Part shown: positions 5,180-6,891 of the stretch, piece after piece
How positions within the stretch are numbered: the stretch's first letter is position 1
Layout: every line of letters begins with the position of its first letter
Assembly: GCA_947169005.1 (NCBI GenBank)
Contig: CAMVOG010000132.1
Coordinates: 1-6,891, forward strand
Origin: an uncultured Clostridia bacterium
GTDB lineage: Bacteria > Bacillota > Clostridia > Oscillospirales > Oscillospiraceae
Length of the DNA stretch: 6,891 bases
Direction of reading: 5' to 3'
Program-made: the position numbers and the translations under genes
Notes under the pieces: generated by a model
Databases searched by the model: none
What the model saw: the letters and a program-made list of their open reading frames with translations, nothing else
What the model was told of the DNA's origin: nothing

Positions 5180-5269
5180 GCCTGATCTTCGCCGGACCGT
5201 GTGCGCAGCGGCCAGGCGGATCACGATAAACGAAAACCAAACCCAGTTCTCAGACAGGAGGAAAATCCC

Positions 5270-6310
5270 ATGAAAAAAATCACAAAGATCGCGGCTCTGC
5301 TTCTGAGCCTTTGCCTTCTTCTGGCCCTGGCCGCCTGCTCCAACGGCGGCAGCCCGGCCACGTCCTCAAGCAGCAACCTCAACGCGAATACCAACTCCGC
5401 CGAAAAGACCAAGGTCGGCATCATTCTCTTAGTGGAAAACGGCGCCTTCGTGGACATGAAGAACGGCATCATCGATGGGCTGGCCGCCGCGGGCTACACC
5501 GCGGACAACACCATCATCGATTATAAGTGCGCCTCCGGCGACACCACCAGCCTCTCCACCATCTGCGCCTCCATGGACGACGGGAGCTACGACGCGGTCT
5601 TCACCGTGGCGACCCCAACCACCCAGCAGTTTGTGAATCTGGAGAGCGAGACGCCCTGCTTCTTCTGCTCCGTTTCCAACCCCCTGGCTGCGGGCGTCAT
5701 CAGCGACATGGCGAAGCCCGACAAGAACGCCACCGGCACCTCCAACGCCATTCCCGTCAGCGATATCTTTGACCTGGCGAACACGCTGACCCCGGGCATC
5801 AGCAAGTACGGCTTCATCTACTGCGCCAGCGAGGTCAATGCCGCCACCACCGTGGCCGACGCCGAGGAATACCTCAAGAGCGTGGGCGTGGATTACGTCA
5901 CCAAGACCGTGACGGATTCCTCCGAGGTCACTACCGTCACCGAGGCGCTGATCGCCGAGGGCTGCGGCGCCATCTTCGTTCCCAACGATTCCGTGGTCCA
6001 GTCCGGCATTTCCCCGCTGGTGGAGCTCTGCCGCGAGAATCAGATCCCCACCTACTGCTCCTCCGCCACGACGGTCCTCTCCGGCTGCCTGGCCACCGTC
6101 GCCATCGACGACCACGGCATCGGCGAAAAGACCGCGGCTATGGCCGTGGAGTATCTGAACGGCAAGGCCGTGACCGACATTCCCTCCATCGTGGTGGGCG
6201 CCGACTACGTGAGCCTGAACACGGAGACCATGGCCGCTCTGGGCATCGCCTCCGTGGGCGACAGCCTCACCGTGGGCAGCACGAGCTACGCCGTGCAGAT
6301 GCTTGGGTGA
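5270..6310 (+). CDS. ABC transporter substrate-binding lipoprotein, TrpX-like (ABC_sub_bind)
   Basis: 346 residues; ATG chosen for the AGGAGG 8 bases upstream and the lipoprotein signal that follows: MKK, a hydrophobic core and lipobox LAAC with Cys23 as lipid anchor. A Ser/Asn-rich linker (24-46) leads to a two-lobed periplasmic-binding fold of the ABC_sub_bind family (PF04392-type). Landmarks are KVGIILLVENGAF (48-60), IIDYKCASGD (82-91), ATPTTQQ (114-120), SNPLAAG (136-142), NATGTSN (153-159), YGFIYCASEVNA (180-191) and FVPNDS (236-241). It would capture its ligand at the outer membrane face and pass it to the permease encoded next. Members of this family include the predicted tryptophan importer TrpX. 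The protein contains no Trp residue, which fits synthesis under Trp starvation. Ligand identity rests on the T-box and is inferred. Confidence 0.9.
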   Translation: MKKITKIAALLLSLCLLLALAACSNGGSPATSSSSNLNANTNSAEKTKVGIILLVENGAFVDMKNGIIDGLAAAGYTADNTIIDYKCASGDTTSLSTICASMDDGSYDAVFTVATPTTQQFVNLESETPCFFCSVSNPLAAGVISDMAKPDKNATGTSNAIPVSDIFDLANTLTPGISKYGFIYCASEVNAATTVADAEEYLKSVGVDYVTKTVTDSSEVTTVTEALIAEGCGAIFVPNDSVVQSGISPLVELCRENQIPTYCSSATTVLSGCLATVAIDDHGIGEKTAAMAVEYLNGKAVTDIPSIVVGADYVSLNTETMAALGIASVGDSLTVGSTSYAVQMLG

Positions 6311-6351
6311 GTGCATAGTGCTTAGTTATCAGTGCTTAGTTATTAGTGGAC
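6310..6351. repeat. Heptanucleotide tandem array, AGTGCTT/AGTTATY type (left arm)
   Basis: Six contiguous 7-mers: AGTGCAT, AGTGCTT, AGTTATC, AGTGCTT, AGTTATT, AGTGGAC. The first begins on the A of the binding protein's TGA stop. Confidence 0.8.
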
Positions 6352-6383
6352 GAGAGACGACATTCTACTAAGCACTATGCACT
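6310..6383 (+). repeat. 17-bp inverted repeat between binding-protein and permease genes
   Basis: The 17 bases at 6310-6326 are perfectly complementary to 6367-6383; the core is GTGCATAGTGCTTAG. The loop is about 40 bases. In RNA this would be a long stem right after the binding-protein stop and before the permease ribosome site. There is no T-run, so it is not a standard terminator; it could protect the upstream mRNA from 3' decay or damp permease expression. Confidence 0.65.
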
Positions 6384-6401
6384 AAGCACTAAGCACTCTG
6401 A
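6367..6401. repeat. Heptanucleotide tandem array, ACTAAGC type (right arm)
   Basis: Five contiguous 7-mers: ACTAAGC, ACTATGC, ACTAAGC, ACTAAGC, ACTCTGA. They are the same heptamer family as 6310-6351 in the opposite orientation, and end nine bases before the AGGAGG of the permease. Confidence 0.8.
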
Positions 6402-6425
6402 AATCTTACGAGGAGGCAATCGACC

Positions 6426-6891
6426 ATGCTATACGTGACCGCCTTACAGGAGGGCTTTCTTTACGGGCTGCTGGCCCTGGGAATCTTTATCTCTCTGCGG
6501 CTGCTGAACATCCCGGATCTGACCACGGAGAGCAGCTTCGGCTTCGGCTCCGCCGTGGCCGCCGTGGTGACGGCGGCGGGGCATCCCCTGCTGTCCATTC
6601 CCCTGGCCATCGTGGCCGGGGCCCTGGCCGGCTTCGTCACCGCCATGCTGCAGACGAAGCTGAAGGTCCATCCCGTGCTGGCGGGCATCATCACCATGTC
6701 CGGCCTCTACAGCATCAATCTGCTGGTGCTGGGCAATACGCCGAACCTGCCCCTGGGAGGCGGCTCCCTCTTCAAGCTGCTGAGCGTCCTTCTGGGGCTC
6801 GACCCCGTCTCCCGCAAGGTGGTGGGGACCGTGGTGAGCGCCGTATTCTGCGCCCTGGTGGTGCTGATCCTCATTTGGTTTTTCAAGACCC
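6426..6891 (+). CDS. ABC transporter permease, TrpY-like (BPD_transp_2 type), 3' end missing
   Basis: An ATG with AGGAGG 9 bases upstream opens a frame that continues past the right edge; 155 residues are visible. The sequence is strongly hydrophobic with several membrane helices (about 8-26, 40-51, 56-76, 84-103 and 134-153). It matches the branched-chain/ribose-type permease superfamily subgroup that accompanies ABC_sub_bind proteins: the LNIPDLTTESSFGFG segment (27-41), the T-A-M-L-Q-T-K-L-K-V-H loop (72-82) and LAGIITMSGLYSINL (85-99) are characteristic. It would form the membrane channel for the ligand caught by the lipoprotein encoded just upstream. The ATPase partner is expected beyond the edge. 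Separated from the upstream gene by the paired heptamer arrays. Confidence 0.88.
   Translation, partial: MLYVTALQEGFLYGLLALGIFISLRLLNIPDLTTESSFGFGSAVAAVVTAAGHPLLSIPLAIVAGALAGFVTAMLQTKLKVHPVLAGIITMSGLYSINLLVLGNTPNLPLGGGSLFKLLSVLLGLDPVSRKVVGTVVSAVFCALVVLILIWFFKT

Noticed and set aside
5429..6316. Long minus-strand open frame opposite the binding-protein gene
   Set aside because: Composition (Gly/His/Ala-rich) is typical of an antisense GC-rich shadow; the plus-strand protein has signal peptide, lipobox and family motifs.
6310..6401. Heptamer arrays considered as a CRISPR array
   Set aside because: Units are 7 bp, contiguous and without unique spacers; no repeat of 24-40 bp is present.

Overview
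The window is a GC-rich stretch of chromosome that looks like a gut-type, high-GC Firmicute, probably an Oscillospirales/Clostridia relative. The evidence is a textbook T-box riboswitch, strong AGGAGG-type ribosome binding sites, a DUF6062-type gene, a MalY/PatB C-S lyase and a C_GCAxxG-type redox module. This placement is inferred; there is no rRNA or other taxonomic marker in the window.

Layout, left to right. (a) The 3' part of a TM1586-type nitroreductase gene (+) runs off the left edge. (b) At 613-1311 a visibly AT-richer segment carries one small hypothetical gene on the minus strand with a very good promoter. It is bounded by two related, inverted repeats of about 45 bp. (c) A MalY/PatB-family PLP enzyme (-) and a DUF6062-like double zinc-motif protein (+) are divergently transcribed from an 85-bp promoter region. 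(d) A minus-strand gene for an HD-domain protein fused to a C_GCAxxG_C_C-like domain converges on the DUF6062 gene. (e) Divergent from the HD gene lies a complete T-box leader with its own promoter, K-turn, UGG (Trp) specifier, antiterminator and terminator. (f) A small Dabb (stress-responsive alpha/beta barrel) gene lies on the opposite strand directly behind the T-box terminator. (g) A substrate-binding lipoprotein and a permease of the TrpX/TrpY type (ABC_sub_bind and BPD_transp_2 families) follow on the plus strand, the permease running off the right edge.

How the parts may work together: the T-box most simply controls the ABC importer 3' of it. The UGG specifier, the C in the UGGC bulge (matching a G73 discriminator as in tRNA-Trp) and the absence of any tryptophan in the 346-residue binding protein all point to tryptophan uptake. 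To reach the importer, readthrough RNA has to cross the Dabb gene in antisense, and no convincing separate promoter is visible just upstream of the importer. The alternative is that the T-box lost its original gene.

A second theme is a set of short arrays of 7-bp tandem repeats (several unrelated heptamer families) in the intergenic spacers. Each array, or the pair of arrays in a spacer, abuts or overlaps the stop codon of a gene. One pair forms an inverted repeat between the binding protein and permease genes.
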